Counted from the stretch's first letter, positions 33,469 to 44,456 are shown. The stretch is DNA of 64,000 bases from Tetradesmus obliquus (GCA_030272155.1 CP126204.1:4207501-4271500); one strand, 5' to 3'. Notes: generated from the sequence alone by a model not told the origin. Numbers and translations are program-made.

Positions 33469-34084
33469 GCCAGGCGAGGACGTGCTGAGCTGGCTGTCGT
33501 TCGGCCACACCAGCATCCGCAAGACGCTCGGCTCAGAGGCGCGCATCCTGGGCTTCTACTACTGGTGGGTTTTGTTACATCACAACAGAAAATAATGAGG
33601 TTTGAAATGTTGGGTTGTGTAGAACTGAGGGTTTAGCAGTGGTTCAATGGTGACTGCTGCTGGGCTCAGAGGCGCGCATCCTGGGCTTCCACTACTGGTG
33701 AGGTTCTAGCGTTGCAGTCGGGTTTAGCAGAGAGGGCCAATGGTTGACAGTGATATTGCATCATGTGTTGTGTTGGGATTGCTGAAAAGAAGCGCACTGT
33801 GTGGTTGAAACCCTACTTTTAAGCTGACCTACAGCTCCTGCTGTTGCTGCTGCTGCTGCTGCTGCTCTGCCACACTGCCATGTCACTGCAGGCTGACCTA
33901 CTGCATCCTGCGGGCAGGCAAGCCCAAGTTCCAGCCAGTGGAGGCAGCAGCAGCAGCAGCAGCAGCACTCCCAGAGCCAGCAGCAGCAGCAGCGCCAGCA
34001 GCAGCAGCAGTTGTGGAGGAGGTGCAGGATGAGGCTGCTGTTGCAGCAGCTGCTGCAGAGCCTGTGCTGGTTGGCAGCAGCTGA
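25616..34084 (+). CDS. ABCG7: ABCG half-transporter, ABCG7-like (16 exons)
   Basis: Exons: 25616-25706, 26002-26132, 26594-26730, 27029-27126, 27886-28088, 28424-28576, 29087-29254, 29835-29945, 30192-30334, 30630-30798, 30990-31113, 31424-31520, 32160-32333, 32640-32758, 33474-33564 and 33892-34084. All phases close, giving 733 residues. A hydrophobic N-terminus precedes the nucleotide-binding domain: Walker [10 protein letters not shown] (about 125-133), signature LSGGEKKR (about 232), Walker [13 protein letters not shown] (about 250-260), and H-loop CSIHQPR. The membrane domain starts near residue 412 (FRLLLRRSW) and includes [16 protein letters not shown] and [11 protein letters not shown]. 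The NBD-then-TMD order and the motif [13 protein letters not shown] fit the plant ABCG7 branch, which is plastid-located in Arabidopsis. The substrate is unknown and dimerisation is required. The Ala/Glu-rich tail is lineage-specific. Introns carry more than 20 partial exon copies. Confidence 0.93.
27160..27885 (+). repeat. ladder of acceptor-side copies of ABCG exon 5
   Basis: Four clear copies of the start of exon 5 ([15 protein letters not shown]) begin at 27401, 27505, 27644 and 27783, each right after a CAG acceptor. The true exon follows at 27886. Two more decayed copies lie at about 27166-27215 and 27262-27335. Copies alternate in how they end: some break after ANHHN, others run on to QAYVEQ. 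That suggests block duplication of an existing pair. All truncate before the exon's donor. Confidence 0.9.
28193..29720 (+). repeat. copies of ABCG exons 6 and 7 in flanking introns
   Basis: Upstream acceptor-side copies of exon 6 start at about 28194 and 28284 ([10 protein letters not shown]). Downstream donor-side copies lie at about 28620-28696 and 28757-28838 ([11 protein letters not shown]). Donor-side copies of exon 7 lie at about 29346-29371, 29428-29490 and 29630-29715 ([17 protein letters not shown]). All carry disabling changes or lack one splice border. Confidence 0.85.
30884..33700 (+). repeat. copies of ABCG exons 11 to 15 in flanking introns
   Basis: Donor-side copies: exon 11 at 31189-31236; exon 12 at about 31586-31660 and 31710-31773; exon 13 at about 32400-32450 and 32517-32540; exon 14 at 32932-33001, 33078-33115 and about 33203-33240; exon 15 at 33661-33699. 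Acceptor-side copies: exon 13 at 32030-32090, and a decayed exon 11 internal piece at 30884-30925. Each downstream copy ends at the same GTGAGG- or GTGGG-type donor as its parent. Confidence 0.85.
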
Positions 34085-34698
34085 TGCAGAGCTGTTCTAG
34101 CTGGAGTGCCTATAGGCACTGCCTGCCACTACGCTTGATAGTGCTGCTGCTGCAGGATGTCTGTTTGACTGGTCAACCTTCTGAGCCTTGAGAGGCTGCA
34201 ACTGCAGCGACTGATATCCAGCAGTCTGTCCCAACTGCTGTGTAGGCTTTGTGCGTTGTGCTGAATTCAGGCCTGTGCTCAAAGGCTTCGGTTGTCCTGG
34301 GTTCTTCAACCGTGCATTCAACACGTTCAGACGTTGAGCCTGGCCAGTTTTCCTTTAGTGGTAACTTACTTTTATATTTTTGTCCAGTATCTCCTTTTAA
34401 ATTTCTGGCCGACTGCAAAGCTGGGCCGAATGGCTAACTCAGGCCCCACTGGGGCCCAACTGGGCCAGTTGGGCAGGGTGCAAGGCCAGGTCCTGACGTC
34501 ACGTGTCACCCAGGTGTCACCTGCACCACGAGCGCGAGGAGCACTTGTAGTTCATTTGAATGTGCACCAGAAGGATGTATGTGAGTCCTGTACGAGCTCA
34601 GGTGGACGGTCTAACGAGCAAGCGATCACATACCAAGTGTAGTGATTTCCGAGACACTGATCAGTCGCATAGACGAGGCCGCTTGTAATCTGCTATTG
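34085..34698. other. intergenic
   Basis: No gene seen. A perfect 9-bp-arm hairpin, GCCCAACTG-GGC-CAGTTGGGC, lies at 34454-34474 within a GGCCC-rich stretch. The promoter of the downstream lumenal-protein gene should lie here. Confidence 0.4.
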
Positions 34699-35208
34699 AT
34701 GTTTCGATTCAACAAACAACTGCGCTCGGCTGAGGGGCGCAAACCCTACCAGCCAATCTGTGGCGCGCACGCAGCAGTAGAGGGCAGCAGACGTGTGCCA
34801 GCTGCGATCATCCTGCATGCAGCCGCAAAGCAGGAGCCACACGCGATTTCTGTAGCCGAACAAAATGCAATTGCGACGCAAAGCAGCAGCGTATGCGGCT
34901 CCAGGCGGTCTGTGCTGCTGTCTCAGCTAGGGCTAGTACCCCTGGCCCTGCTTGCAGGAGCAGCAGCTCAACCAGAGCCTGCAGCTGCAGCAGCGGCGAA
35001 CTGGCCTTTTGGCGGTGGAAGAACCTTTGGCAGCAGCAGCACAGGCAATGCAGCAGACCCTGCTGCTGCCAGCGGCAGCGCAGACCAGCAGCAGCAGCAG
35101 CAGCCTGAGCCATCAAGCAATGTAGAGTCAGACGATGCAGACGATGACAGCAGCAGCAGCAGTGATGATGATGACGCTGTATATAGCATGGATGATGACG
35201 ATGATGAT

Positions 35209-35241
<33 letters not shown>

Positions 35242-35916
35242 GATGAAGAGCAGGATACAAGCGGCTCTGCCTCAGACCAGCAGCAACAGGACCCACCTAG
35301 CAGCTCAGGCCCTGATAGTGACGTGAACAACATTGGCGGCAGCAGCAGCAGCAGTAGCAGCAGCAGTGACAACAGCAACTCCAACAGCAGCAGCAGCAGT
35401 GGCAGCGACACCAATCCCGCCAGCAGCAGCAGCAACGGCAGTAACACAGGCAGCGACGCGAGCAGCAGCAGCAGCAACAGCAACAGCACGGCCAACACAG
35501 GCGGCTCTACGCCTGGTAATAGCAGCAGCAGCAGCAGCAGCAACGGCGGCAGCAGCAGCAGCAGCAGCAGCAAGGCCGGCAAAGGCAATGTCAGTGCCAA
35601 CCTGAGTGTGAGCTCCTACCTGCAGATCCTAAGGGAGGCCAGGAAAGCATCTTGGCCGCTCATTGCGCAGAAGATCAGCGCTGGGGACTGGATCGAGCTG
35701 AGCCAGGTGCGAAGACAGAGTTGCTTCTTCATAGCTAACTCTGTTATGTTCACATAAAACCTGTTGTGGCTCATACCGTGAGTCGTAGAACACTGGATCG
35801 AGCAAAGCCATGTGCGGGGCTTATCGCTGCCTCTCAGCAGCAGCTCTGAGTGCCTTGCAGGCATTTGGTACTCTACAACATGTGTGTGCTTACTATGCTG
35901 CATAATGCGCTGCTGC

Positions 35917-35952
<36 letters not shown>

Positions 35953-36039
35953 CGGCAGGTGCTGGTGCAGCCGCCGTTTGACAAAGTGCTATCACAATCC
36001 CTGGGCGCTGGTGCTCATTCAAGTGATGCTGAACTGTAA

Positions 36040-36081
<42 letters not shown>

Positions 36082-36738
36082 GCAGGTGCTGGTGCAGCCG
36101 CCGTTTGATGACGTGCGGCAGGCCTGCTTCTACATCCCCTGGGCGCTGCTGCAGAGCGACGACTTTGCCGCTGCTGTTGCTGCGCGCAAGGAGTACGTGG
36201 AGTTCATTGACCACGTGCATGCGCTGGCCACAATTGCGCTCAAGGCAGCAGATGGGCAGCCGGGTGCAGACATGCAGGTGGGTGTTTGCTTGTCTGCACA
36301 GCAGAAGCAGCAGCAGCCACCGCCACAGCAGCAGCAGCGGCAGCAGGGCCAGCAAGAACAGGGGCGGGAAGAACAGGGGAAGTGACAGCAGCAGCAGCAG
36401 CAGCAGCTGCAACAGCAATGGCAATGGCAATGGCAAGATGGAACGACATGGTAGCAATAAACCTACCGAATCACTACACCAGCCTTGTTTACGTTTGAAA
36501 GCTGCTTGCGTAGCTCGCCTACGCGCCTTCAGTGTTTGTACGCGTCAGGTGGCGGCGACGGACACAACGTCAGCAGATGAACTGCAAGCACCTGATGAGC
36601 TCTTGGTGCTGCTACTGCTGCTTCTACTGCGGCTGCTGCCGTTGCCTGCAGGTGCAGCAGAGCTTCATGCTGCTGAATGCGTCAGTAGAGGCGTACCTGG
36701 GGGCAATACCACCCAAGTACAACAGGGTGGGGGCGTAG
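34699..36738 (+). CDS. probable thylakoid-lumen helical protein, PsbQ-like
   Basis: Exons 34699-35706, 36086-36277 and 36652-36738 join in phase to 428 residues. The N-terminus is basic with few acidic residues, like a plastid transit peptide. A twin-Arg segment follows, SRRSVLLSQLGLVPLALLAG (about 68-87), and then an Ala-rich cleavage region, typical of Tat import into the thylakoid lumen. Residues about 115-305 are almost only Ser, Asp, Gln, Gly and Asn. The C-terminal ~115 residues form a helical domain (SYLQILREARKASWPLIA, then FYIPWALLQ and SVEAYLGAIPPKY). Its spacing recalls the PsbQ/PsbQ-like four-helix bundle of the oxygen-evolving complex or the lumenal NDH subunits. The targeting call is good; the family is a suggestion only. 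An acceptor-side copy of exon 2 lies at about 35960-36035. An earlier first exon is possible. Confidence 0.6.
35107..35580 (+). repeat. AGC/GAT-rich low-complexity coding block
   Basis: Nearly pure AGC runs with GAT/GAC patches encode poly-Ser and poly-Asp inside exon 1 of the lumenal protein. The minus-strand 210-codon Leu-rich frame opposite it is a shadow of this composition. Confidence 0.8.
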
Positions 36739-36815
36739 GCAGCGGCGGCAGCCAGTGCAGCAGACGCAGCATCCGTGCTGCAGCAGCAGCTGCTGCACAT
36801 AGCAGCATCCGTGGT

Positions 36816-36852
<37 letters not shown>

Positions 36853-37586
36853 CTGGACAAACAGCAGTGGCTGATGCAGCGGCGGCCGTTTGTGCGGTGG
36901 GCAATCTCACCTCACGGCGGCTGCCAGATGAGTCTTGTTGAGGCTAGGACCGCTCAGTGGACTTCGTGTGTGTAGTGAGGCACTTGTTGTTTGCGAGTTT
37001 GGTGCCCTCGGTAGAAGCCAGTGCTGAGCACCATCCATGGACTGAAGCGCTGCCACCGCATTTGGTCTAGCGTAGCAGAATGATTACTTAAAAAGCAGAC
37101 TTGACAAGCATACCTTGGCGTTTTAGGCAATCACACAGGGTCTCGTTGTGCAGCATTGTGTGCCTGTACATCAAGGTCACAGTTTCAGCGCATCATGCAA
37201 ACCAGCAGCCGCTATAGTACGTGCGGTAGGGTTTGGCACATGCTGCGCGTGGCGCTGCAAGCATCACTGCCGTACCAGGGTATGATTGGATGCATTGGAG
37301 ACAGCAGTCAAGCAATTTGAACATACTGGGTCAGGATGCAGTTTGCGAATGTGGCGGAGCCTGATGCTAACGCTGCTAAGGACAATGTGACACAAGTTAG
37401 ATGACACATCAACTTGTGCAGTGCCCTGAACCACAGCATACCATCCTGCTTACCTTGTATTGCTGTATGTTGACCAGCAAACTTTCTTTGTGCTTGGCGT
37501 GAAGGTATCGTTTCTGGCATCTTATTTCCCTGCCAGCTTGTGAGAGCACCGTGTTGATCCTGCAGTCCAAAGTGCAAGGCCCAGCC
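36739..37586. other. 3' flank and intergenic
   Basis: Starts with more CAG-rich sequence that reads as Ala/Gln in several frames. Nothing gene-like follows up to the cyclophilin start. Confidence 0.4.
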
Positions 37587-39380
37587 ATGGCTCTGCAAGC
37601 AGCAAACACCCGGGCAGCAGGCCGGACGCACCACACCGCTTTCAAGGCAGTAACACGACCGGTTATCTCTCGTAGCTGCAGCGTTAGCGCACGTGCACAG
37701 CAGCAGCAGACCGAGCAGGCAGTTGCAGCCTCGTCCACGGAGTACGTGGAAGCAGCTTCCGGGCTCGGCAAACGCGCATTGCTTGCCGCAGCAGCTGCCG
37801 CAGTAACAGCAACTACTTCAGGGTGCGTGGCAGAATGCCTGTCGCGTGTGGTGTCGACAGCAGCTGATGAAAGCCCTGGCACTGCTGCTGCTGCATGCTG
37901 CTGTGGTGCTGCTTCTGCTTCCATGCCGTGTCTAGTAAACAAACAGCTCTTGTAAACGTGATGTGCTTACTGTGCTGTTGAGCATGCAGAAATGCAGCAG
38001 CAGGAGCCAGTATGTCATGTCAACCCACGCCAATGCTCCAAGCGCCAGGAAATCATGCACAGCTCGGCACAGCAGCAAGCAGCGACGTTAATCATAACTG
38101 CAGCATATAGTACATCACAACGGTTCTATTTAACCAGATCTTGTCACATTTTTCATTGCTTTGCTGGCTGTGCAGGGCTGTGTTAGCTGCTGATGGCCCT
38201 GAGGTGACGCAGAAGGTGTTCTTTGACGTCAGCGTTGGAGGCCAGCCTGCAGGACGCATCGTAATTGGGCTGTTTGGTGAGTGGAAGCAGCAGCAGCAGC
38301 AGCAACAGCAGTGACATACAGAGTGGGGCCAGCAGCAGCAGCAGCAGCAGGTCATACCGGGAGTGTGGTCGGACAGCCTGCAGGGCCCAGTGTGATCGGG
38401 CTGTTTGGTGAGACGCAGCAGCAGTGACAGCAGCAACAGCAACAGCAGCAGCAGTAGCAGCAGAACCTGCTTCGTCAGAGCAGGTGTTCGTGATCAGTCT
38501 GTACATGCAACACCTGAAACTTTGCAGCTCATGTCTGTGCAGGCAGCGAGACCCCAAGGACGACTGCTTGCTCCACTGCCTTAGCAAAACATCTGTGACT
38601 GTTCATCCTTTGTCGCAGCAACCGTGATACCCGAACTGCCATCTTGCTTTAATCCCTGCAGGCAACGACACGCCCAAGACTGCCGCCAACTTTGCTGCAC
38701 TGGCAACCGGTGAAAAGGGCTTTGGCTACAAGGGCGCCACCTTCCACCGCATCATCAAGGACTTCGTCATCCAGGTGGGAAGATGACTGTGAACTATTGC
38801 TGCTAGGTGTGAAGTTCACAAGAACGATTTAAGGGAGTGTTGAACGTGGTGAGAAGGGCTTCGGGTACAAGGGCACCGCCTTCCGCCGCATCATCAAGGA
38901 CTTTGTCATCCAGGTGGGAAGATGAATTATTGATCTCTATGGGACAGTAGCTACTGCTATAGCAGGTGACTGTGAGATTGTTTGCTGCAAAAGGGCTTCC
39001 CTCCACTGCAGCATGAAGGGCTTTGTCATGCACGTGATGCGCAGCTGGGAAAGCTGTGTTTTCCTGTTCAGCTGTGAACTTTGCCAGGATGTGAGTGTGT
39101 GGCTGTCAACTCTGCTGCTGATTACCACCTCGGCACAGTAAGCTGTGCTAACAGTGGACACCAGTGTGACACGTACCCAAACCCAGGCACAGGCTCATGG
39201 CACTGTTGCAGACATGGCATCAGAAGGGACTTACTTTTCAAGCAGCAGGATATTCAGCTGTCTAACTGCTTGCAAACCCTGCTGCTTTTGCTGCTTGCAA
39301 ATGCAGGGTGGTGACTTTGAGCGAGGCAACGGCACTGGCGGCTACTCCATCTACGGCCGCAAGTTTGCAGGTGGGTGGTC

Positions 39381-39431
<51 letters not shown>

Positions 39432-40242
39432 GGTGATAACATTGCTTCTGCCAGCAGTACAGCAAAGCAGAAGCAGCTGCAGCTGCAAGTGCGCGTGCAA
39501 GCCAGGCCCTGGCCTGTGCGGTTGACTCGCAAATGCAAGTGTCTGCAGCAGGCAGCAGGCCTATGCCTTCCTGAGCAACCAAGGGCAGTTGCCACTGCAG
39601 CTGCAGGGAACCGAGCTTCCGCAATGCACACCTGCACTGTATGCATTCTGTGCGATTATGGGAAAGTTCCATGGCCAATCTCAAGCAGCTGCAGGCCAGA
39701 ACTTCACAGTGTGTGCTTGTAACTTCCTGCCCTGCAGATGAGAACTTCAATGTGAAGCACGCCCCCGGTGTGGTGTCCATGGCCAACGCAGGCCGCAACA
39801 CCAATGGCAGCCAGTGAGTCGCAGCATGCAACATGCAGCCATCCGTGCCTGTGCTTGCTAAGCCAGCTGCAGGCGCAATCCTTAACCTTCCATGCCAATG
39901 CACAGTTGCAACCGATGTGTTGCAATTCACACCTCCTATGTTGTGCTGGATCAGCCTACAGCATTCGTCATACTTTAGCAGCATGAAGTGTTGTCAACTG
40001 ATCGCCACTGCTCCGCTGTGCTCCTCGCCCCCCCCCCCCCTCCCCCTTGCCCCTTTCCTCGCCTCCCCCTTAGGTTCTTCATCACCACCGCTGACACGCC
40101 CTGGCTGGACGGCAAGCACGTGGTCTTCGGGAAAGTGGTGCAGGGCTTGGACGTTGTGGACAAGCTGCAGAACCTGCCGGTGGACAGGTCAGGCCGGCCC
40201 GGACAGCGTGTGGCCATCGACGACTGCGGCGTGCTGGCGTGA
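37587..40242 (+). CDS. thylakoid-lumen cyclophilin-type peptidyl-prolyl isomerase
   Basis: Catalyses cis-trans isomerisation of prolyl bonds during protein folding. Exons 37587-37822, 38176-38276, 38662-38774, 39307-39370, 39738-39813 and 40074-40242 give 252 residues. The ATG sits in a strong CCAGCCATGG context. Residues 1-85 are a bipartite transit peptide: a basic Ala-rich stroma-targeting part, then [12 protein letters not shown] and an AVLAAD lumenal cleavage site. The cyclophilin fold follows with [17 protein letters not shown] (catalytic Arg in FHR), GSQFFITT, and [14 protein letters not shown], which holds the Trp of the active-site pocket. Its closest plant counterparts would be CYP20-2-type lumenal enzymes. 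Introns carry partial copies of exons 2 and 3. A TGTAA element follows the stop by 55 bases. Confidence 0.93.
38386..39045 (+). repeat. donor-side copies of cyclophilin exons 2 and 3
   Basis: The end of exon 2 (IGLFG then GTGAG) is repeated at about 38386-38408. The 3' half of exon 3 (GEKGFGYKG through FVIQ and its GTGGGAAG donor) is repeated at 38848-38914, with a second, poorer fragment near 39013-39035. All lie downstream of the true exons and lack an acceptor. Confidence 0.8.
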
Positions 40243-40296
40243 TGATGTCCCGGGAGTGGAAATTGGTGTTGCAGCATTGTTACCGAAGCAGCTGTG

Positions 40297-40301
40297 TGTA
40301 A
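40297..40301 (+). terminator. TGTAA poly(A)-type signal of the cyclophilin gene
   Basis: TGTAA 55 bases after the stop, matching the green-algal polyadenylation consensus. Confidence 0.5.
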
Positions 40302-41184
40302 CGTGCTGGGCAGAGGGGCGCCGGGTGCTTACATGCTGGGCCTCTTCCTTCTACGAAACCGTCCCTGGACTGCTGTAGCAGATGACAGCAGCAGCATCCC
40401 TGACTCAAAATGATTGTGTTAGTTTTCCTTATCATAGTTCGGCTACCTGCAGCATCGCCCGAAGCTCTGGAACAGTTGGGGCAGCTGGCACACAGGTTAC
40501 CACATTGGACAAGGTTTTAGCGTCGCTCCTGTCGCACAGTGGCCAGCCTCATGGCTATCGACACCGTACAACCATTTATGTTATGTTCTTTGATATTCGT
40601 GCTGGTTTGCGCCTACGCACCTGCGGCCCTGCTAGATCACAGCTGAGCTCTCGTTCCAGCTCGTCGTTCGGAGACAGCCAGTAGCCTTACAAGGCGAAAG
40701 TGTTTCAGTCTGCGTATATCGTGTCCCAGACCAACAGTGCATATCTGTAGGGGATCAGCACACGCAACAGCAACAGCACAGGGGCCACGTGCAGGCAGTA
40801 GCTGCTCAAGGAGACGGCTGTTTGAACATCTCCGCAGGTACGGAATACTTGAACCAAGTTCAGATATGCAGGGCGATAGCAGGCGGATGGTGCAGCCTTG
40901 ATGAAGTACCGGTGGTGCCATGTCTGCTACTGCTGCTCTGCTACTGCTGCTGCCGCTGCTGCTGCCACTGCTCCACTGCAATACATACCAACCACCCCTT
41001 GCACAGAAGCACGGAATTCCTCACACCATGATTGTATCAAACTGTTCACACAGGAGCGGCTTCAACAAAGCCTCTGCACTACAAAGCAGCTGTAAGGGCT
41101 AGGCAGTCATCGCACGCCCGCCCAGTTTGGCATCCCTCCACAGCGTGCATCCCAAACCAAACCTCAGCACTGATTGTCACAGTG

Positions 41185-41226
<42 letters not shown>

Positions 41227-41239
41227 GTAGCGTTTTGCT
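40302..41239. other. intergenic
   Basis: No gene seen. Only short CTG/CAG runs at about 40925-40975 and 41185-41230 stand out, the latter directly upstream of the ABC ATPase start. Confidence 0.4.
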
Positions 41240-41712
41240 ATGGCTGATGCGCCGCTGCTGGTGGTGCACCAGCTCAAGCGCAGCGTGGGTGGGCGCACCC
41301 TGTGGAGCAACATCAGCTTCGAGGTACGGCTGCTACTACAACCATTTGTCAATACAACCCAAGCTCAGGCAGGCATACCAGCAGCAGCACTGATGCTGGG
41401 ATAGTATAAGCGTGTTAACCCGTGTTCATGAGCTCATGCAGTGCTTAACCAACGGAACAACCATGGAACGTGCAGCGACGCAGCAATGAGACGAAAGGCA
41501 CGGCACGGCAGCAAGAATAACATCACAGCACCTGCTGTCACCTCTCAACACACCAGTAGCACAAGTGCACACTGCTTCACTTGCTGCTGCTGCTGCTGCT
41601 GCTGTCGCCAGGTGTTTCCTGGGGAGATCTGGTTCCTGCGGGGCCCCTCTGGTGTGGGCAAGACGCTGCTGCTGCGAGCTGTGGCCTGCTTGGACCCCCT
41701 GGAGGTGAGCCT

Positions 41713-41745
<33 letters not shown>

Positions 41746-41782
41746 GTGCTGTGGCCTGCTTGGACCCCCTGGAGGTGAGCCT

Positions 41783-41839
<57 letters not shown>

Positions 41840-41876
41840 GTGCTGTGGCCTGCTTGGACCCCCTGGAGGTGAGGCT

Positions 41877-41924
<48 letters not shown>

Positions 41925-42176
41925 GCTTTGCTTGGAAACACTTCAAATAAGACCAGCTGCTTGCCGCGGTGTGTTGCCTTGCCTTCCTCCGTGATTCGTT
42001 TGCATCGTGCCCTCACACACGTCTGCCGTGCTGCTGTGCTTTCTCTCCGCTGTGTTTTGTTGCCGTGCTTGCAACAACCGATTGTGAATCACACAGGCTG
42101 GCTGGCTGAAGCTGTGCGGCCAGTCGCCGTCTGAGGTGGGCATCCCCTGCTGGAGAGCACAGGTGAGGACGCAGCG

Positions 42177-42209
<33 letters not shown>

Positions 42210-42858
42210 CAGTGACGGCAGCAGCAGCAGCAGCAACCACCACGTTTTCACGCCGCAGCAGCACTGCATCTAGCACCTTGCCACACTCATTTGCCGCACT
42301 CTGCTGCAGGCAACTCCATCCATTTAGACAGCAACAGCAACAATGCACGAAGGTTTTCTTGTCTCGTCGTCTGCGCAGGTCATGTACGTGCACCAGAGCC
42401 GTGTGAACTTCAAGGGAACTCCTCAGGAATTCTTGACACTGGCGCAGAGCTTTGCAGCGCAGAAAGGGAGGCCGCGGGGTGACCTGGCGCAGCTAGTAGC
42501 AGAGCTGGGGCTTGAGCCTGGGGTGCTGCAGCAGCAGTGGTCGGAGCTGTCGGTGAGCATGAACCAGGAAATGTAACATGTAACCTATAACCATGTACAA
42601 TAAACATAGCTGTTTGTGTCCGTCGCTGCCTGCTGCTGGTGGCTGGGTTGGGGCTTGACCCTGGGGTGCTGCGGCAGCAGTGGTTGAAGCGGTTGGTGAG
42701 CAGCAGGACAATGGTCTCAGACAACAACATATGGTGTTAAACACTGGTGATTGTCTGCTGGTTTCGCCTGCTGCTGCTGCTGCTGCTGCTGCAGCTGCTG
42801 CGTGCGTGCTGGGTTGTATCTCACCTGAAGTTTCAGGCATGCATCTCAACATGCTGTC

Positions 42859-42917
<59 letters not shown>

Positions 42918-43403
42918 AGGGTGGCCAGGCGCAGCGTGTGGCCCTTGCAGTGTCTCTCGCTCTGCAGCCCAAGCTGCTGCTGCTGGATGAGCCCACCAGT
43001 GCATGCGACGCAGAGGCGGCCCTCAAGTGAGATGGCTGCTGCTGCTGCTGTTCCATGGGCTGGTGTCTGTTCGGGCAGCTGCATTGACATGGAGCATTTA
43101 TGCACTCAGCCAGATGCAACCAAAAAGACGTGGGCTGTGTCCGTGCCCCGTAGATTCGATATGCAGAGAAGCATATGAGTGCAGCAAGCATTGGCAAAAG
43201 CTCACTGCTGCTGCTGCTGCGGGCTGTGTGCTTATCTGCTTCTCGTGCTTTTCTTTGCACCTCACTTCATGTCCCAGGGTGGAGGCTGTGCTGAAGCGCT
43301 GCAGTGCGGCAGTCCTGTGGGTGACACATGACCCCCAGCAGCCGCTGAGGGTGGGGGGGAGGCTGCTGGAACTGCCAGAAGGCAATGCAAGCAGCATACA
43401 CCC

Positions 43404-43442
<39 letters not shown>

Positions 43443-43596
43443 AGGAGTGAGTGAGCAGAGTGCGGCAAGCCAAGCAGATGGCAGTGCGCATGGAAAAGAT
43501 ACCGTCACACCACAGGGCAGCAGCAGCAGCAGCAGTCGTGTGGACCTGGCTGCTGCATCAGCTGCTGGGCAGGGCGAGTCAGGCCTGACGGCATAA
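41240..43596 (+). CDS. stand-alone ABC ATPase, FetA/STAR1-like
   Basis: Exons 41240-41323, 41612-41704, 42097-42162, 42379-42552, 42920-43026 and 43278-43596 join in phase to 280 residues. This is a nucleotide-binding subunit without membrane segments: Walker A GPSGVGKT (about 36-43), Q-loop region VMYVHQSRVNF, signature LSGGQAQRVALAVSLA, Walker B PKLLLLDEPTSACD, and H-loop WVTHDPQQ. The short domain and the VLWVTHD ending resemble bacterial FetA (YbbL) and plant STAR1, which pair with a separate FetB/STAR2-type permease. No such permease gene is in this window. The last ~75 residues are poly-Gln and Ser/Ala-rich and not part of the fold. The D-loop has SACD rather than the usual SALD. Partial copies of exons 2, 4 and 6 follow their parents. 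Confidence 0.88.
41745..41930 (+). repeat. two donor-side copies of ATPase exon 2 with (CTG)n spacers
   Basis: The exon end encoding RAVACLDPLE is repeated at about 41745-41774 and 41844-41873, each followed by GTGAG and a long (CTG)n run of differing length. The units run exon-end, donor, CTG tract in tandem. Only the first can be read through from exon 2's acceptor. Confidence 0.9.
42645..42697 (+). repeat. donor-side copy of ATPase exon 4
   Basis: GLDPGVLRQQW repeats GLEPGVLQQQW from the end of exon 4 and ends at GTGAGCAG, like its parent at 42552. Confidence 0.85.
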
Positions 43597-43805
43597 GCAG
43601 GGTAGTGATTCCACTGGCCAGGGGTCATGTCTGCAGAAGTGCCTGAAACTGAACCAACACAATGTCCCATATACCCTTCAACTCCTGGTAAACTCGCAAC
43701 ACAAAATTGGCCTTGATGAGGCGCTGGCAAGCGGTCAAAGTTTGTGCTATTTACGTGCGTCCGCGTTTGACCAAATTTGACCGGGTTACACAGGCTATAA
43801 AACCT

Positions 43806-43902
43806 GAGGGCGTCTGTGGGTGACGCCTGACTCGCAGCAGCCACTGAGGGTGGGGGGACGGCTGCTGGAGCTGCCTGAAGGCACAGCCAGCAGCATACAC
43901 CC

Positions 43903-43953
<51 letters not shown>

Positions 43954-44110
43954 AGGACTAAGTGAGCAGAAGGCAGCAAGCCAAGCAGATGGCAGTGTGC
44001 ATAGAGTACTTGGCACACACGAGGGCAGCAGTCGTGTGGATTTGGCTGCTGCAGCAGCTGCTGGGCAAAGGCCAGTCAGGTCTAACGGCATCGCAGGCCT
44101 CTAAGACGAC
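43806..44110 (+). repeat. terminal copy of the ATPase last exon
   Basis: The end of exon 6 (QQPLRVGGRLLELPEG, the poly-Gln run and the SQADGS tail) is repeated about 490 bases downstream. The H-loop has changed from VTHDP to VTPDS, and an internal frameshift follows SQADGSV. It has no upstream exon of its own. Confidence 0.9.
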
Positions 44111-44456
44111 AGCCGCTGGGGGCGGCCCTGCCTGTGCTTGTCGTCCTTGATGACTTGTGAACCCTGATACTGTTATACTCGTCCAAGGTTGTAAGTCCGT
44201 TCTTGCATAACCACTTTTGGTTGGTTGGAATTAATGTGGTGGTGTTGATGCTGGCGTGCAGCAGCAATCTGATGGAACGAGCGAAAGCACACTTCGTAAC
44301 CACCACCAGCGTGTGACTGCAGTTCATCGCGATGCAACCAGGCAAAAGGCCCTGACACGTATTGCTCATCACGACATACATTCTCCATCAGCGGATTTGC
44401 TGTTGGCCTACTGCCCCTGTTGGGTCAAACTCGCTGTTGCTGCCTGGCCTGCAGCC

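Noticed and set aside
34968-35600. Minus-strand 210-codon Leu-rich ORF
   Set aside because: It is the complement of the Ser/Asp block of the lumenal protein. Its Leu runs come only from AGC/CAG read in reverse.
36105-36941. Plus-strand 278-codon ORF overlapping the lumenal protein
   Set aside because: It is an off-frame reading through exon 2, an intron and exon 3. The in-phase spliced model is better supported.
43098-44018. Minus-strand 306-codon ORF
   Set aside because: It is antisense to the last exon of the ABC ATPase and its terminal copy. The length comes from stop-poor CTG repeats.
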